Shown: positions 33,302-42,521 of the stretch, piece by piece
Layout of the letters: each line of letters opens with the position of its first letter
Position numbering within the stretch: position 1 is the stretch's first letter
Source: Rhizobium sp. CG5
GTDB lineage: Bacteria > Pseudomonadota > Alphaproteobacteria > Rhizobiales > Rhizobiaceae
Direction: 5' to 3'
Length of the DNA stretch: 64,000 bases
Assembly: GCF_023701945.1 (NCBI RefSeq)
Contig: NZ_JABAEF010000018.1
Span: 1-64,000, forward strand
Translations under genes and position numbers: made by a program
The notes under the pieces: generated by a model
What the model was told of the DNA's origin: nothing
What the model saw: the letters and a program-made list of their open reading frames with translations, nothing else
The model's database searches: none

Positions 33302-33658
33302 TTAACCACGAGCGCGCGGCGGTTTGCCCTGGCGATTTTTCATCTCGTCGCGCACCGACGATGCATCCAGGGGATAACCGACCTGATGGGCGGCCTTGGC
33401 CAGCAGATGGGCCGAGACGGGCGCCGTCAGGATGACGAAGAAGAAGCCGACCAAGGCCCTAACCAGCGTCGCCATATCGCCGGCATGCACCCCAACGGCC
33501 AAAAGCAGCAGGCCGGAGCCGACGGTGCCGGCCTTGGAGGCGGCATGCATGCGGGTATAGAGATCCGGCAGGCGATTGATGCCAATGGAGGCAACAAGGG
33601 CGAAGAAGGCGCCGCCCAGAATCAGCAGACCGGTCAAAAGAGCGAAAGCCAAAGCCAT
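33302..33658 (-). CDS. mrpG: Na+/H+ antiporter subunit G (MnhG/PhaG/MrpG)
   Basis: 118 residues with three membrane helices and the typical INRLPDLYTRMHAASKAGTVG segment. It is the last gene of the seven-gene Mrp-type cation/proton antiporter. Its ATG overlaps the subunit F stop by one base. The C-terminal tail after the third helix is hydrophilic. The complex exchanges cytoplasmic Na+ or K+ for protons and helps in alkaline or salt stress; the rhizobial version is known as Pha. Confidence 0.92.
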   Translation of the reverse strand: MALAFALLTGLLILGGAFFALVASIGINRLPDLYTRMHAASKAGTVGSGLLLLAVGVHAGDMATLVRALVGFFFVILTAPVSAHLLAKAAHQVGYPLDASSVRDEMKNRQGKPPRARG

Positions 33659-34074
33659 TATTTTGCTCCTTTGCGGGACGGTGTTGATGCCGGCCGTTTC
33701 GACTTGGCACGGGATTTACTCGTGGACTTGCCCTTGCCGGCCGGTTTTGCACTTGCAGCCGGTGTCGAGTTATCCACAGCTTGCTTCTCGCCGACCACGC
33801 CGCGCGCCAGAATGAAGCGGGCAAAGGCAACGGTTGCCAGGAAGCCGACCAGGCAGAGCGAGATGGCAATGTCGATATAGAGCGTGTAGCCGGTCTTGAT
33901 GGCCATCACCGCGATGAAGCCGATGGCAATGCCGACCAGCATGTCGAGCGCCAGGACGCGATCGGGCAAGGTCGGGCCGCGCACGACGCGGAACACGGTC
34001 AGGAAGAAGGAGATGCCGAGCACGACCAGGGCGATATTGCAGGCGAGCGAAATGATGGCTTGCGGCTCGATCAT
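33658..34074 (-). CDS. mrpF: Na+/H+ antiporter subunit F (MnhF/PhaF/MrpF) with basic C-terminal tail
   Basis: 138 residues. The first ~92 are the usual three-helix subunit (VVRGPTLPDRVLALDMLVG motif). About 45 further residues form a Lys/Ser/Ala/Pro-rich tail (KGKSTSKSRAKSKRPAS) that normal MrpF proteins lack. The ATG overlaps the subunit E stop by four bases and the stop overlaps subunit G. The tail should face the cytoplasm and could bind nucleic acid or lipids; this is inference. Confidence 0.9.
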   Translation of the reverse strand: MIEPQAIISLACNIALVVLGISFFLTVFRVVRGPTLPDRVLALDMLVGIAIGFIAVMAIKTGYTLYIDIAISLCLVGFLATVAFARFILARGVVGEKQAVDNSTPAASAKPAGKGKSTSKSRAKSKRPASTPSRKGAK

Positions 34075-34544
34075 TCAAAAGTCTCCCGGATCTTGCGCTC
34101 GAAACCATCGGCGATATCGCGTCTTGCGCCATCCGGATCGGCACAGTCGAGCGCATGGACGAACAGCGTCTTGCCATCCTCGGAGACGTCGACCGACAGG
34201 GTGCCGGGTGTCAGCGTGATGAGATTGGCGAGAAGCGTGATCTCGAAGTCGCGCGTCACCGTCAGCGGAAAGGCGAAGATGCCGGGCTTCAGGTCCATCT
34301 TCGGCGACAGGACCATGACCGTCACCTTCCAGGCCGATTTGGCAAGCTCGATGAAGAACATCCCCAGCAGCGACAGGAAGCGCAGCGAGCGGGTGATGTA
34401 GCCGACACCGTTGACCTGCTCGCGGATCAGCCCGAGGATCAGCGCCGACAGGCAGAAGCCGAAGATCAGGTTGTGCAGGGAGGCGCTGCCGGTGATGGCG
34501 GCCCAGATCATCGCCATGAGCAGATTGACGGCATAGAGGATCAT
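34071..34544 (-). CDS. mrpE: Na+/H+ antiporter subunit E (MnhE/PhaE/MrpE)
   Basis: 157 residues, two to three N-terminal membrane helices and a cytoplasmic domain with the family motif ANLITLTPGTLSVDVSEDG. It overlaps subunits D and F by four bases each, so translation is coupled. Full length for the family. Confidence 0.93.
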   Translation of the reverse strand: MILYAVNLLMAMIWAAITGSASLHNLIFGFCLSALILGLIREQVNGVGYITRSLRFLSLLGMFFIELAKSAWKVTVMVLSPKMDLKPGIFAFPLTVTRDFEITLLANLITLTPGTLSVDVSEDGKTLFVHALDCADPDGARRDIADGFERKIRETFE

Positions 34545-36136
34545 AGCGCGCCTCCTGTCGGAAAGACGGATCGCAGGTAGGCGCGCGGATCGGCAAGGCT
34601 TGCCGCCGCCCCTTGGGTCAGTTGCATAAGCTGTTCGGGAAAGAGCCCGAACCAGACCACCAGCACCGTCAGCATCAGGATCGGCAGGCCGGATGTCCAG
34701 CCGATGGCAAAGCTCGCATCGTCGGTTTCTGCCGCGGCATCCGGGCCTTCAGCCGTGGCGGGACCCAGTGCCGGGCGCCAATAGGCGAGCAGAAACAGCC
34801 GGCCGAAGGCGATGGTGGTGACGAAGCCGGAGATCAGGATCGACGCCGTCAGCCACCAGGCGCCGATATCGAGCGAGGCCTTGACCAGCATGGCTTTCGG
34901 CCAGAAGCCGGAGAACGGCGGCAGGCCGCTGCCGGCAAAAAACAGCGCCAGCGACAGATAGGCAAAGGCCGGCGCCCGGCGATAGAGCCCGGCCAGGCCG
35001 TGCAGGTCGAAGGTGCCGCCGAGCCGGGCCGCCACTCCGGCCACCAGATAAAGCGCCATCATCAGCACGATCGAGTGCACGGCGTAAAAGATCGTCGCAC
35101 TGACGCCGGCCTGCGCGCCGATCGACACGCCGGCCAGCATGTAGCCGATGCCGGAGACGACGATGAAGCCCAAGAACCGCCGGAGATCGCTCTGGGCCAG
35201 CGCCCCCAGTGCCCCGAGGATCATGGTGGCGGCAGCCGCAATGGCGATCACCAGGCTCAGCGCCTCGCGCTCGACCGGAAATAGCATGATCATGGTGCGC
35301 AGCAGCGCATAGATGCCGACCTTGGTCAAAAGCCCGGCAAACAGCGCCGAGACCACGACGCGCGGCGTGTGATAGGAGGCCGGCAGCCAGAAATTGACCG
35401 GGAAGGCCGCCGCCTTCATGCCGAAGGCGAGCGTGAACAGGGCGGCGATCGTCACCAGCGGCGCCGTTTCGCGCAAGCCGTCGGCATTTTCGGCGATATC
35501 GGCCATGTTGAGCGTGCCGAACACCGCATAGATATAGCCGACCGTGATCAGGAACAGGGTGGTGGCGATCAGGTTGAGCACGGCATACTTCAGCGCGCCG
35601 TCGATCTGCTGGCGCTCGGAGCCTAAGATCAGCAGGCCGAAGGAAGAGATCAGCAGCACTTCGAACCAGACATAGAGGTTGAAGATATCGCCGGTCAGAA
35701 ACGCGCCGGAGACGCCGGCCATCAGCACCAGCAGCAAGGGATAGAAGCCATAGCGCCGGCCGCTGTCGCTGATATCGGACAGCGCATAGATGCCGCCGGC
35801 CAAGGCGACGATGGCGGCGGTCAGCGCCAAAAGCGCCCCGGTCAGGTCGACGGTGAAGGCGATGCCGAAGGGCGGCAGCCAGCGGCCCATCATGAAGGTG
35901 ATCGGCCCTTGCGCCGCGACATGGGCGAGCAGCAGCGCATCGATCAGCACCAGGGCGACGAGGGCCGGCACGGCAATCATCCCATGCAGCCTGATATTAT
36001 GGCGGATCATCATCAGCACGGCACCGACAGTCAGGCAGAGGGCGACGGGCGCGATGGTCAGCCATTGCTCGAAGCGGGCCGGCTCCATGACCAGGGCGAC
36101 CGTGAGGTCGGCGATGTTCGTTTGCGTTGCAGCCAT
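34541..36136 (-). CDS. mrpD: Na+/H+ antiporter subunit D (MnhD/PhaD/MrpD)
   Basis: 531 residues, about 14 membrane helices, homologous to NADH-quinone oxidoreductase subunit N/M. Conserved features are the TGDIFNLYVWFEVLLISSFGL stretch and the FPVNFWLPASYHTPR motif near 245 with its proton-path residues. ATG at 36136 is 23 bases after the subunit C stop. Internal ATG at 36088 lacks a ribosome-binding site. Confidence 0.94.
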   Translation of the reverse strand: MAATQTNIADLTVALVMEPARFEQWLTIAPVALCLTVGAVLMMIRHNIRLHGMIAVPALVALVLIDALLLAHVAAQGPITFMMGRWLPPFGIAFTVDLTGALLALTAAIVALAGGIYALSDISDSGRRYGFYPLLLVLMAGVSGAFLTGDIFNLYVWFEVLLISSFGLLILGSERQQIDGALKYAVLNLIATTLFLITVGYIYAVFGTLNMADIAENADGLRETAPLVTIAALFTLAFGMKAAAFPVNFWLPASYHTPRVVVSALFAGLLTKVGIYALLRTMIMLFPVEREALSLVIAIAAAATMILGALGALAQSDLRRFLGFIVVSGIGYMLAGVSIGAQAGVSATIFYAVHSIVLMMALYLVAGVAARLGGTFDLHGLAGLYRRAPAFAYLSLALFFAGSGLPPFSGFWPKAMLVKASLDIGAWWLTASILISGFVTTIAFGRLFLLAYWRPALGPATAEGPDAAAETDDASFAIGWTSGLPILMLTVLVVWFGLFPEQLMQLTQGAAASLADPRAYLRSVFPTGGAL

Positions 36137-36158
36137 GACTTATTCCGGTATCCCCATG

Positions 36159-36536
36159 TCAGTAGCCCAGCGGCGGAAGTGGCTGGTCTTCAGGCTCGGC
36201 CAGGCGCATTTCGTCGGTGTCGTCGGTCTTCAGCTCCTGATAGGCGCGATAGGACAGCACCAGCAGGAAGGCGAAGAAGGAGAAGGAAATGACGATGGCA
36301 GTCAGGATCAGCGCCTGCGGCAGCGGATTGGCAGCCTCCGGCCCGAGCACATCGCGGCCGGCGCCGATGATCGGCGGCACTTCGCGGGTCAGCCGGCCCG
36401 AGGTGAACAGCAGCAGGTTGACCGCATTGCCGAGAATGGCGATGCCGAGCAGCACCCGCACGATATGGCGCGACAGCATGAGATAGATCGCCGCGGCGAA
36501 GAAGATGCCGACCAGACCGGCAAACAGGGCTTCCAT
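36159..36536 (-). CDS. mrpC: Na+/H+ antiporter subunit C (MnhC/PhaC/MrpC)
   Basis: 125 residues with three membrane helices, a NuoK homologue (HIVRVLLGIAILGNAVNLLLF; DPLPQALILTAIVISF-like NPLPQALILTAIVISFS). The start codon overlaps the stop of subunit B (TGATG). Confidence 0.93.
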   Translation of the reverse strand: MEALFAGLVGIFFAAAIYLMLSRHIVRVLLGIAILGNAVNLLLFTSGRLTREVPPIIGAGRDVLGPEAANPLPQALILTAIVISFSFFAFLLVLSYRAYQELKTDDTDEMRLAEPEDQPLPPLGY

Positions 36537-36955
36537 CAGTCGTGATCCCTTTCTTCCAGTGCCAGCGCAATGGAGGTGATGGCGCCGACCACGACGAGAT
36601 AGACGCCGACATCGAAGGACATCACGGTGGCGAGCGGCACCTCGACCCCGAAGAGTTCAGGATAGACCCAGAGGCCGGTCATGAAGGGCACGCCGAACAG
36701 GGCCGAGAGCAGGCCCGAGAGGCAGGCCATCAGCAGGCCGGCGCCGGCAATCGACAGGGGATGGACGACGATGGCGCGGCGCACGGCCTGCACGCCGTAA
36801 GCGATGCCGTAGATCGCCAGCGCCGAAGCGGCAATCAGCCCGCCGATAAACCCGCCGCCCGGCTCGTTATGGCCGCGCAGCAGCACGAAGACCGAAAACA
36901 GCACCATCAGGGCCGTCAGATAGGGCGCGACGGTGCGGAAGATCAGGGTGTTCAT
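36536..36955 (-). CDS. mrpB: Na+/H+ antiporter subunit B (MnhB/PhaB/MrpB)
   Basis: 139 residues, four membrane helices; the signature LRGHNEPGGGFIGGLIAA is present near residue 27. ATG at 36955 has GGGAG 8 bases upstream; the open frame upstream comes from the repeat element and is not coding. It is separated from subunit A by 286 bases instead of the usual overlap, because a repeat element lies between them. Confidence 0.93.
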   Translation of the reverse strand: MNTLIFRTVAPYLTALMVLFSVFVLLRGHNEPGGGFIGGLIAASALAIYGIAYGVQAVRRAIVVHPLSIAGAGLLMACLSGLLSALFGVPFMTGLWVYPELFGVEVPLATVMSFDVGVYLVVVGAITSIALALEERDHD

Positions 36956-37017
36956 GGGCGGTCTCCCTGGGGCGATGGCAGGTCGAAAATCCGGACTGAC
37001 CATGGCAGCGGGCGGAG

Positions 37018-37220
37018 TACCCCCCTCTGGCCTGCCGGCCATCTCCCCCTCAAGGGGGGAGATCGGTTTGCGGACACGGTCTGCCTCGAATCTAGCCCTG
37101 AACCATTTCGCATCGTCAGATCCTGAATGCCGAGGTCCTTCAGGTCAGCGAATGACGTGGGGGCATCGCCGCGAGTCGATCTCCCCCCTTGAGGGGGAGA
37201 TGCCCGGCAGGGCAGAGGGG
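37018..37220. repeat. Palindromic intergenic repeat, family 2 (variant a), inside the Mrp operon
   Basis: The same inverted-pair layout as 29697-29880: CCCCCTCTGGCCTGCCGGCC with CCCTCAAGGGGGGAGATCGG, ~100 bases of spacer, then the inverse half. It separates mrpA from mrpB on a single transcript. Large hairpins formed by it could stabilise or terminate the mRNA there. Confidence 0.9.
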
Positions 37221-37241
37221 GGTGCCAGAGCATGACCACCA

Positions 37242-39572
37242 TCATGCCTTGCCCCCCGTCACACGGATGCGGATCAGCGCCAGGATGGCAAGGCCGGTGA
37301 TCATCACCACGGAGATTTCGCCCAGCGTGTCGACGCCGCGGAAGTCGACGATGATGACGTTGACGACATTGGCGCCGTGGGCGATGACCTTGGAATAGGT
37401 GTTGAAGAAGGTGGTCAGGGTCGGGTCGAAGGGCAGCTGGGTGGCTTTCAAGAGCAGCATGGCAAAGCCGAGGCCGCAGGCAATGGCGATGGTGCTGTCG
37501 AGCAGGACCTGATGCAGCGGCCGGTGATCGGACGGCGACAGGCGCAGGCGGGTCATGACCAAAGCGAGGATCACCACCGACAGGGTTTCGACCATGAACT
37601 GGGTGAACGACAGATCCGGCGCGCCGAACAGCAGGAAGATCATCGCCACGGCAAAACCCTGGATGCCGAGCGAGACGATGGCGGTCAGGCGGTCCTTGGC
37701 GGCCAGCACGGCAAACAGGCCGACAATGGCGATGGCAAAGAAGGTCAGCTCGTGAAACCGCACATCGGCCGGCCAGACCGGCAGGTCGGGCAGTTCGCCA
37801 TAGAGGATCGGCGGCAGGATCAGCACCAGCGCCACCAGGGCAAAGGTGAAGGTGACGTAGAATTCCAGCCGGCCGTTGTGGACGAGGCGCGTCACCTTGA
37901 ACGAGAAGCGCACCAGCGCCTCGATGCAGATGTCGAAGCCCTTGTCGGGGCCGGCGCCGATCGCCTCCAGCAGATGGGCGACGGCGGCGCGCACCCGGTC
38001 GATCAGCAGGAACAGCACGGCGCCGATCACCACTGTCAGCACCGACAAGGCCAGCGGCAGGCCGATATGCGGCGCCAGGCTGATGTCGATGACGGTTGCC
38101 ACGCCCGAGACGGCACTGGCCATCGGCGACGAGATATAGGTATGGGCAAGACCGGAGAACAGGGCGGCGGCAAGACCTGTGAGCGCCAGCACCAGGGGCC
38201 CGAGCCAGAGCAGAACCGGGCCTTCATGGGCGTGTTTCGGCGTCTCGACCTTCGCGCCCAAGAACGGTTTCAGCGCCACGGCGAAACCGATCGCCAGCAT
38301 CAGCGCATTGCCTGATATGGCGACCACGGTGAAGACCACCGAGCGCGGATCGCCATGGGCAAGGGCCGCATAGATCTCCTCTTTTGCCAGGAAACCGAAG
38401 AAGGGCGGCAGGCCGCCCATCGAGATCGCGGCAAAGAGAGCCGCTATAAAGGTGATCGGCATGGCTTTTCGCAGGCCGCCGAGTTTCGTCACGTCGCGGG
38501 TGCCCGTCTCATGGTCGATCAGGCCGGCGACCATGAACAGGGCGCCCTTGAACAGCGAATGGGCAACCAGATAGAGCACGGCTGCGGCAATCGCATGTTC
38601 GGAGCCGAAGCCGGTCAGCATGACCAAGAGCCCGAGCGAGGCGACGGTGGTATAGGCCAGCATGAGCTTCAGATCGGTCTGGCGGATGGCCATGACCGCG
38701 CCGACGATCAGCGTGATGCTGCCGAAGAAGGGCAGCAGGATTTCCCAGGCCGGCGTTTCGCCCATCACAGGGTTCAGCCGCATCAGCAGATAGACGCCGG
38801 CCTTGACCATGGTGGCGGAATGCAGATAAGCCGAGACCGGGGTCGGCGCTTCCATGGCATTGGGCAGCCAGAAATGGAACGGAAACTGCGCCGATTTGGT
38901 AAAGGCGCCGCCCAGCACCAGGAAAAGCGCAGCGAGGTAGAACGGGCTGGCGCGGACGATATCGCCGGTGTGCAGCAGCAGCGACAGCTGCGTGACGCCG
39001 GAGATGTTCCACAGCAGGATCAGCCCGGCCAACAGCGCCAATCCACCGCCGCCGGTCACCACCAGCGCCTGCAGCGCGGCGCGGCGCGAGCGCTCGCGAT
39101 GATGATCGAAGCCGATCAGCAGGAAGGAGGTGATCGAGGTCAGCTCCCAATAGATGAACAGCATCAGGAAACTGTCGGAGACCACGACGCCGAGCATGGC
39201 GCCCATGAACAGCAGCAGAAACGAGAAGAACCGCCCCTGATGGGCATGGCCCTTCATGTAGCCGCCGGAATAAAGCACGATCAGCGCGCCGATGCCGGTG
39301 ATCAGCAAAGCGAAGGTCAGCGACAGGCCGTCGAGATACCAGGAAAAGCTCAAATTATAGCTCGGCACCCAGGCATAACCGCCGGTCACCACCTCGCCGG
39401 CGGCGATTTCTGGCAGGAATTTCAGGAAATGCAGGAAGGCGAAGGCCGGCACCAGAGCCAGTACCCAGGCGGCATTGTGGCCGAGACGTCTGGTGAGCAG
39501 GGGAGCGGCAAGGGCTGCCGCAAATGGCAGCAGCAGAGCCAGCAATGTCAGACCAGCGTTGTCAGCAAACAT
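37242..39572 (-). CDS. mrpA: Na+/H+ antiporter subunit A (MnhA/PhaA/MrpA)
   Basis: 776 residues, about 20 membrane helices. The NuoL-like half has DSFLMLFIYWELTSITSFLLIG, a conserved GGAFTKSAQFPFHFWLPNAMEAPTPVSAYLHSATMVKAG region (about 217-255, given here in part), and later KEEIYAAL. The C-terminal MnhA-specific part has LGIQGFAVAMIFLLFGAPDLSFTQF and VNVIIVDFRGVDTLGEI. It is the main ion-translocating subunit. ATG at 39572 has GGGAG 5 bases upstream and is first in the operon. Confidence 0.95.
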   Translation of the reverse strand: MFADNAGLTLLALLLPFAAALAAPLLTRRLGHNAAWVLALVPAFAFLHFLKFLPEIAAGEVVTGGYAWVPSYNLSFSWYLDGLSLTFALLITGIGALIVLYSGGYMKGHAHQGRFFSFLLLFMGAMLGVVVSDSFLMLFIYWELTSITSFLLIGFDHHRERSRRAALQALVVTGGGGLALLAGLILLWNISGVTQLSLLLHTGDIVRASPFYLAALFLVLGGAFTKSAQFPFHFWLPNAMEAPTPVSAYLHSATMVKAGVYLLMRLNPVMGETPAWEILLPFFGSITLIVGAVMAIRQTDLKLMLAYTTVASLGLLVMLTGFGSEHAIAAAVLYLVAHSLFKGALFMVAGLIDHETGTRDVTKLGGLRKAMPITFIAALFAAISMGGLPPFFGFLAKEEIYAALAHGDPRSVVFTVVAISGNALMLAIGFAVALKPFLGAKVETPKHAHEGPVLLWLGPLVLALTGLAAALFSGLAHTYISSPMASAVSGVATVIDISLAPHIGLPLALSVLTVVIGAVLFLLIDRVRAAVAHLLEAIGAGPDKGFDICIEALVRFSFKVTRLVHNGRLEFYVTFTFALVALVLILPPILYGELPDLPVWPADVRFHELTFFAIAIVGLFAVLAAKDRLTAIVSLGIQGFAVAMIFLLFGAPDLSFTQFMVETLSVVILALVMTRLRLSPSDHRPLHQVLLDSTIAIACGLGFAMLLLKATQLPFDPTLTTFFNTYSKVIAHGANVVNVIIVDFRGVDTLGEISVVMITGLAILALIRIRVTGGKA

Positions 39573-39721
39573 GGTGTCTCCCTGTTGGCGTACATCCCGC
39601 GCCAGGCAAAAGCCCGGCAGAACCGCGAGTGTCCCTGTTAGGCCAAAGGTGCCACTGCCTCAAGGCCTTTGCGGCGTTTTGCCGGTTTTTACGGCAGTGA
39701 TCACGAGGAAGTCAGGTGGGG

Positions 39722-39925
39722 CCTGCCCCTCATCCCCGGCGCAACGCGTTGCGCCTGAGCTGCCGCCACCTTCTCCCCGCAGGCGGGGAGAAGGCCGAGC
39801 CTTCGCAGACGGCGTTGCCACCAGACGCCGATAGATGCGGTGCCTAATTCAAGGCACGTCCCCTCTCCCCGCTTGCGGGGAGAGGTCGGAGCAACTTGTT
39901 GCTCCAGGGGTGAGGGGCAAGGACC
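39722..39925. repeat. Palindromic intergenic repeat, family 3, inverted pair
   Basis: Left half CCCCTCATCCCCGG... CTTCTCCCCGCAGGCGGGGAG, right half CCTCTCCCCGCTTGCGGGGAG ... GGGGTGAGGGGCAAGG. It lies in the 460-base gap between divergent mrpA and msrB. Promoters for both should be in the flanks; I could not define them. No gene seen in 39573-40035. Confidence 0.85.
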
Positions 39926-40035
39926 TGAAAATGGATGCCAATCAGGTCCACACAGAATGATCCTGTTTCAAAAGACAAACATTGCCGCCGCCCGTCTCAC
40001 GACCTATCTATCTGCCAACAGACGGAGGCATTGCC

Positions 40036-40443
40036 ATGAACGACACCACAACACCAAAAATCGAAAAATCCGATGCCGAATGGCGCGAGCAGTTGACGGC
40101 GGACCAGTATCGCATCCTGCGCGAGCACGGCACGGAGCGGGCCTTCAGCGGACCCTATTGGGACCAGTTCGACAAGGGGCTCTATCGCTGTGCGGCCTGC
40201 GATACGGCACTCTTCTATTCCGACACCAAGTTCGATGCCGGCTGCGGCTGGCCGAGCTATTTCGAGCCGGTGACGCCGGGGGCGGTGACCGAGCACAAGG
40301 ACACGGCCTTTGGCATGGTGCGCACCGAAATCCGCTGCGCCAGCTGCGGCGGGCATCTCGGCCACGTCTTTCCCGACGGCCCGAAGCCGACCGGCCTGCG
40401 CTACTGCATCAACGGCCACTCGATGGTGTTCGAGCCGGTGTGA
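40036..40443 (+). CDS. msrB: Peptide-methionine (R)-S-oxide reductase MsrB
   Basis: 135 residues, full-length MsrB. It reduces the R form of methionine sulfoxide in proteins using thioredoxin. Zinc cysteines are C52, C55, C101 and C104, the catalytic Cys is C124 (RYCINGHSM), and C70 (GCGWPSYF) is a likely resolving Cys. ATG at 40036 has GGAGG 7 bases upstream. It lies alone, divergent from the Mrp operon. Confidence 0.95.
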   Translation: MNDTTTPKIEKSDAEWREQLTADQYRILREHGTERAFSGPYWDQFDKGLYRCAACDTALFYSDTKFDAGCGWPSYFEPVTPGAVTEHKDTAFGMVRTEIRCASCGGHLGHVFPDGPKPTGLRYCINGHSMVFEPV

Positions 40444-40591
40444 CGCCGGTCTGGCGCAGTAGACAGCGCCAGCGGATGCTCTGACGTTTGCCGCGTCTGT
40501 CCGTCCCGGCCTGTGCCGGCGCGGAGCCTTGCAATTTTTGCGCAGATCGCCGAGGCTGCCGGGGTGGCGACATGCTGGAAGAGCAAGGGCG

Positions 40592-41227
40592 ATGGGACGG
40601 GAAGCGCTGGGGAACGGCCGTTGGAAGGGGCAATCGGGCACGGTGAAGGCCCTGCTCGAAAGCGATTGCCTCATCCTGCACGGCGCGGTGCGCGCCAGAT
40701 TTCCCCGATCGACCCTGTCGGATATCCGCGCCCATGGCGATACCCTGTCGATGATGGCCGGTGGCGAGCCGCTGGAACTGGATCTCGGCCATGCCGAAGC
40801 CGTCAAATGGGCCAGCGTCCTGCAGAAGCCGCTGCCGACCCTTTCCCACAAGCTCGGCGTCGGCCCTGACACCCCGGCCCATGTGCTGGGACCTCTCGAC
40901 GATGCGGCGCTTTGCGAGGCGCTTGCCGGGGCGGTCGTGCCATCGGCCGGCGAGGCGGCCATGCTGATAGCCGTCCTGCGTGAGGAGGCGGATCTTGGCG
41001 AGGCCCTGCTGGTGTCGCAGACCCATGGCGGCCTGCCAATCTGGTGCGTCTATGGCAAGGGTCCGTTCAAGACGGTAAGCGACAGTCTGATCCGCAGCTT
41101 TCTGCGGGCCAGCGGCTATATCGACAGCAAGACCAGCGCCGTATCGGACCGGCTGACGGCAACCCGATACGCGCCGGCAGGCAAACGGGCGAAACCTCAG
41201 CGCTCCATCGACACCAAAGCGAAATAG
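40592..41227 (+). CDS. Hypothetical protein
   Basis: 211 residues from ATG at 40592 (MGREALGNGRW), with AAGGGCG just upstream. No membrane segment. The central part (LESDCLILHGAVRARFPRS, WASVLQKPLPTLSHKLGV) and the C-terminal half (AAMLIAVLREEADLGEALLV) look like two small alpha/beta domains; the family is not recognised with confidence. The last 31 bases overlap the end of the convergent VOC gene. Codon use is that of the host. Confidence 0.7.
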   Translation: MGREALGNGRWKGQSGTVKALLESDCLILHGAVRARFPRSTLSDIRAHGDTLSMMAGGEPLELDLGHAEAVKWASVLQKPLPTLSHKLGVGPDTPAHVLGPLDDAALCEALAGAVVPSAGEAAMLIAVLREEADLGEALLVSQTHGGLPIWCVYGKGPFKTVSDSLIRSFLRASGYIDSKTSAVSDRLTATRYAPAGKRAKPQRSIDTKAK

Positions 41228-41973
41228 GCGCCCTGCGGATCGAGGCACTGGACGATCCAGGCGGAGCCCGGCACTTCCATCGGCCCGTTGATCACCTGGC
41301 CGCCGCCCGCCTTGACCCGCTCGACGGCGGCATCGATCGCTTCGACATTGATATAATAGCCCCAAAACGGCATGGGCACATCCGCCGGCTTGGTCATCAT
41401 GCCGCCGATGGCCGGGCCGCCCAGGCCGAACAGCTGGTAGATGCCCAACGGCCCCATATCGACGGCGGTGTCCTTCTGCCAGCCGAACATCTTGGCGTAG
41501 AAGGCAAAGGCCTCCTCGCCGTTTTCGGCCATCAGTTCGCTCCAGCCGAAGGTGCCCGGAGTGCTTGCGTCCGGCTCCGGCGGCAGCGGGCCATCGGGCA
41601 TATTGGGCTTGAACAGGCAGATGACGGCGCCTTGCGGATCGCCAACCACGGCAAACCTGCCGATGCCGGGGATATCGTGCGGCGCCATGTGCACGGTGCC
41701 GCCTTCTTCTGCAAACGCGCCGGCCTTGGCATCGACATCGTCGACGGCGACATAGCCGGTCCAGTTGGGCGGGATCTGGCGGGCTCGCATCTCCGCCGTC
41801 AGCTCCATCAGGCCGGCGGTGCCCATGTCATAGCCCGGAATGTTGAACAGGCTGTAGGACATGCCCTGCATGCCGCTGTCCTTGCATTGCCAGCCGGCGA
41901 CGTCGCCATAGAATTTTGCCGCCGCCGCCATGTCGGTGGTCATCAGTTCGTACCAGACGAAACTTCCCTGCAT
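41197..41973 (-). CDS. VOC family protein with two glyoxalase/bleomycin-resistance domains
   Basis: 258 residues with two VOC domains. The first begins FVWYELMTTDMAAAAKFYG at residue 5; the second FGWSELMAENGEEAFAFYAKMFGW near 145. Each supplies half of a metal-binding barrel. Substrate unknown; related proteins are annotated as hydroxylases or glyoxalases. It is the last gene of a three-gene run with DUF899 and DUF1579, transcribed away from a MarR regulator. It overlaps the 3' end of the convergent neighbour by 31 bases. Confidence 0.88.
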   Translation of the reverse strand: MQGSFVWYELMTTDMAAAAKFYGDVAGWQCKDSGMQGMSYSLFNIPGYDMGTAGLMELTAEMRARQIPPNWTGYVAVDDVDAKAGAFAEEGGTVHMAPHDIPGIGRFAVVGDPQGAVICLFKPNMPDGPLPPEPDASTPGTFGWSELMAENGEEAFAFYAKMFGWQKDTAVDMGPLGIYQLFGLGGPAIGGMMTKPADVPMPFWGYYINVEAIDAAVERVKAGGGQVINGPMEVPGSAWIVQCLDPQGAYFALVSMER

Positions 41974-42014
41974 GATGAAAATCTTCCCTCTTGATTATGG
42001 CTGGGGCGCCTGTC

Positions 42015-42500
42015 TCAGGCGCGCTTGAATTCGCTGCGCATGAATGTCTTGAACGTGCCGTCCGGCTGCCGCACGCTGCCGGTCAGGCGGCGATGGTCAG
42101 CATCGATGAAGGTGATGACATCGCGATAAAGGTTTGCTTTCGACGGGTCCTCAAAATCCGGACCTTCGGCCTCCAGCGTCAGGGTCAGACCATCCGGCGC
42201 GACCCAGCCCTTGTAGACCCACATATTCATCATCATCGAGCCGATCCAGCTGCCGACATAGTGGCCGGCGGCCGGATCGTAGCCGATCGTCATCACCATC
42301 GAGGCCGGCGTACCATCCGACATGGCACCCCTGCCCTCGCAGAGATACCAGAGGCCGCCGATCGAGCGGACCTCCTCCGTCCAGCGCATGGCCGGGTCGT
42401 TCGGGTCGTAACCTTCGTGGCTGGTCGATTCGGTCACCACCCAAGTGCCCAGAAGTTTTTCCAGGACGCGGTGTTCGTCCTGCGGCTTGGGAAACTCCAC
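42015..42500 (-). CDS. DUF1579 family protein
   Basis: 161 residues fitting DUF1579 (LLGTWVVTESTSHEGYDPNDPAM, GYDPAAGHYVGSWIGSMMMNMW). The likely start is GTG at 42500 with GGAGG 7 bases upstream; an ATG five codons earlier coincides with that ribosome-binding site. It lies 21 bases after the DUF899 gene, in one operon with the VOC gene. Function is unknown. Confidence 0.85.
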   Translation of the reverse strand: MEFPKPQDEHRVLEKLLGTWVVTESTSHEGYDPNDPAMRWTEEVRSIGGLWYLCEGRGAMSDGTPASMVMTIGYDPAAGHYVGSWIGSMMMNMWVYKGWVAPDGLTLTLEAEGPDFEDPSKANLYRDVITFIDADHRRLTGSVRQPDGTFKTFMRSEFKRA

Positions 42501-42521
42501 GGTGTTTCCTCCCATCTCGGC

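Noticed and set aside
42015..42515. ATG start at 42515 for the DUF1579 gene
   Set aside because: The ATG overlaps the GGAGG that is well placed for the GTG at 42500.
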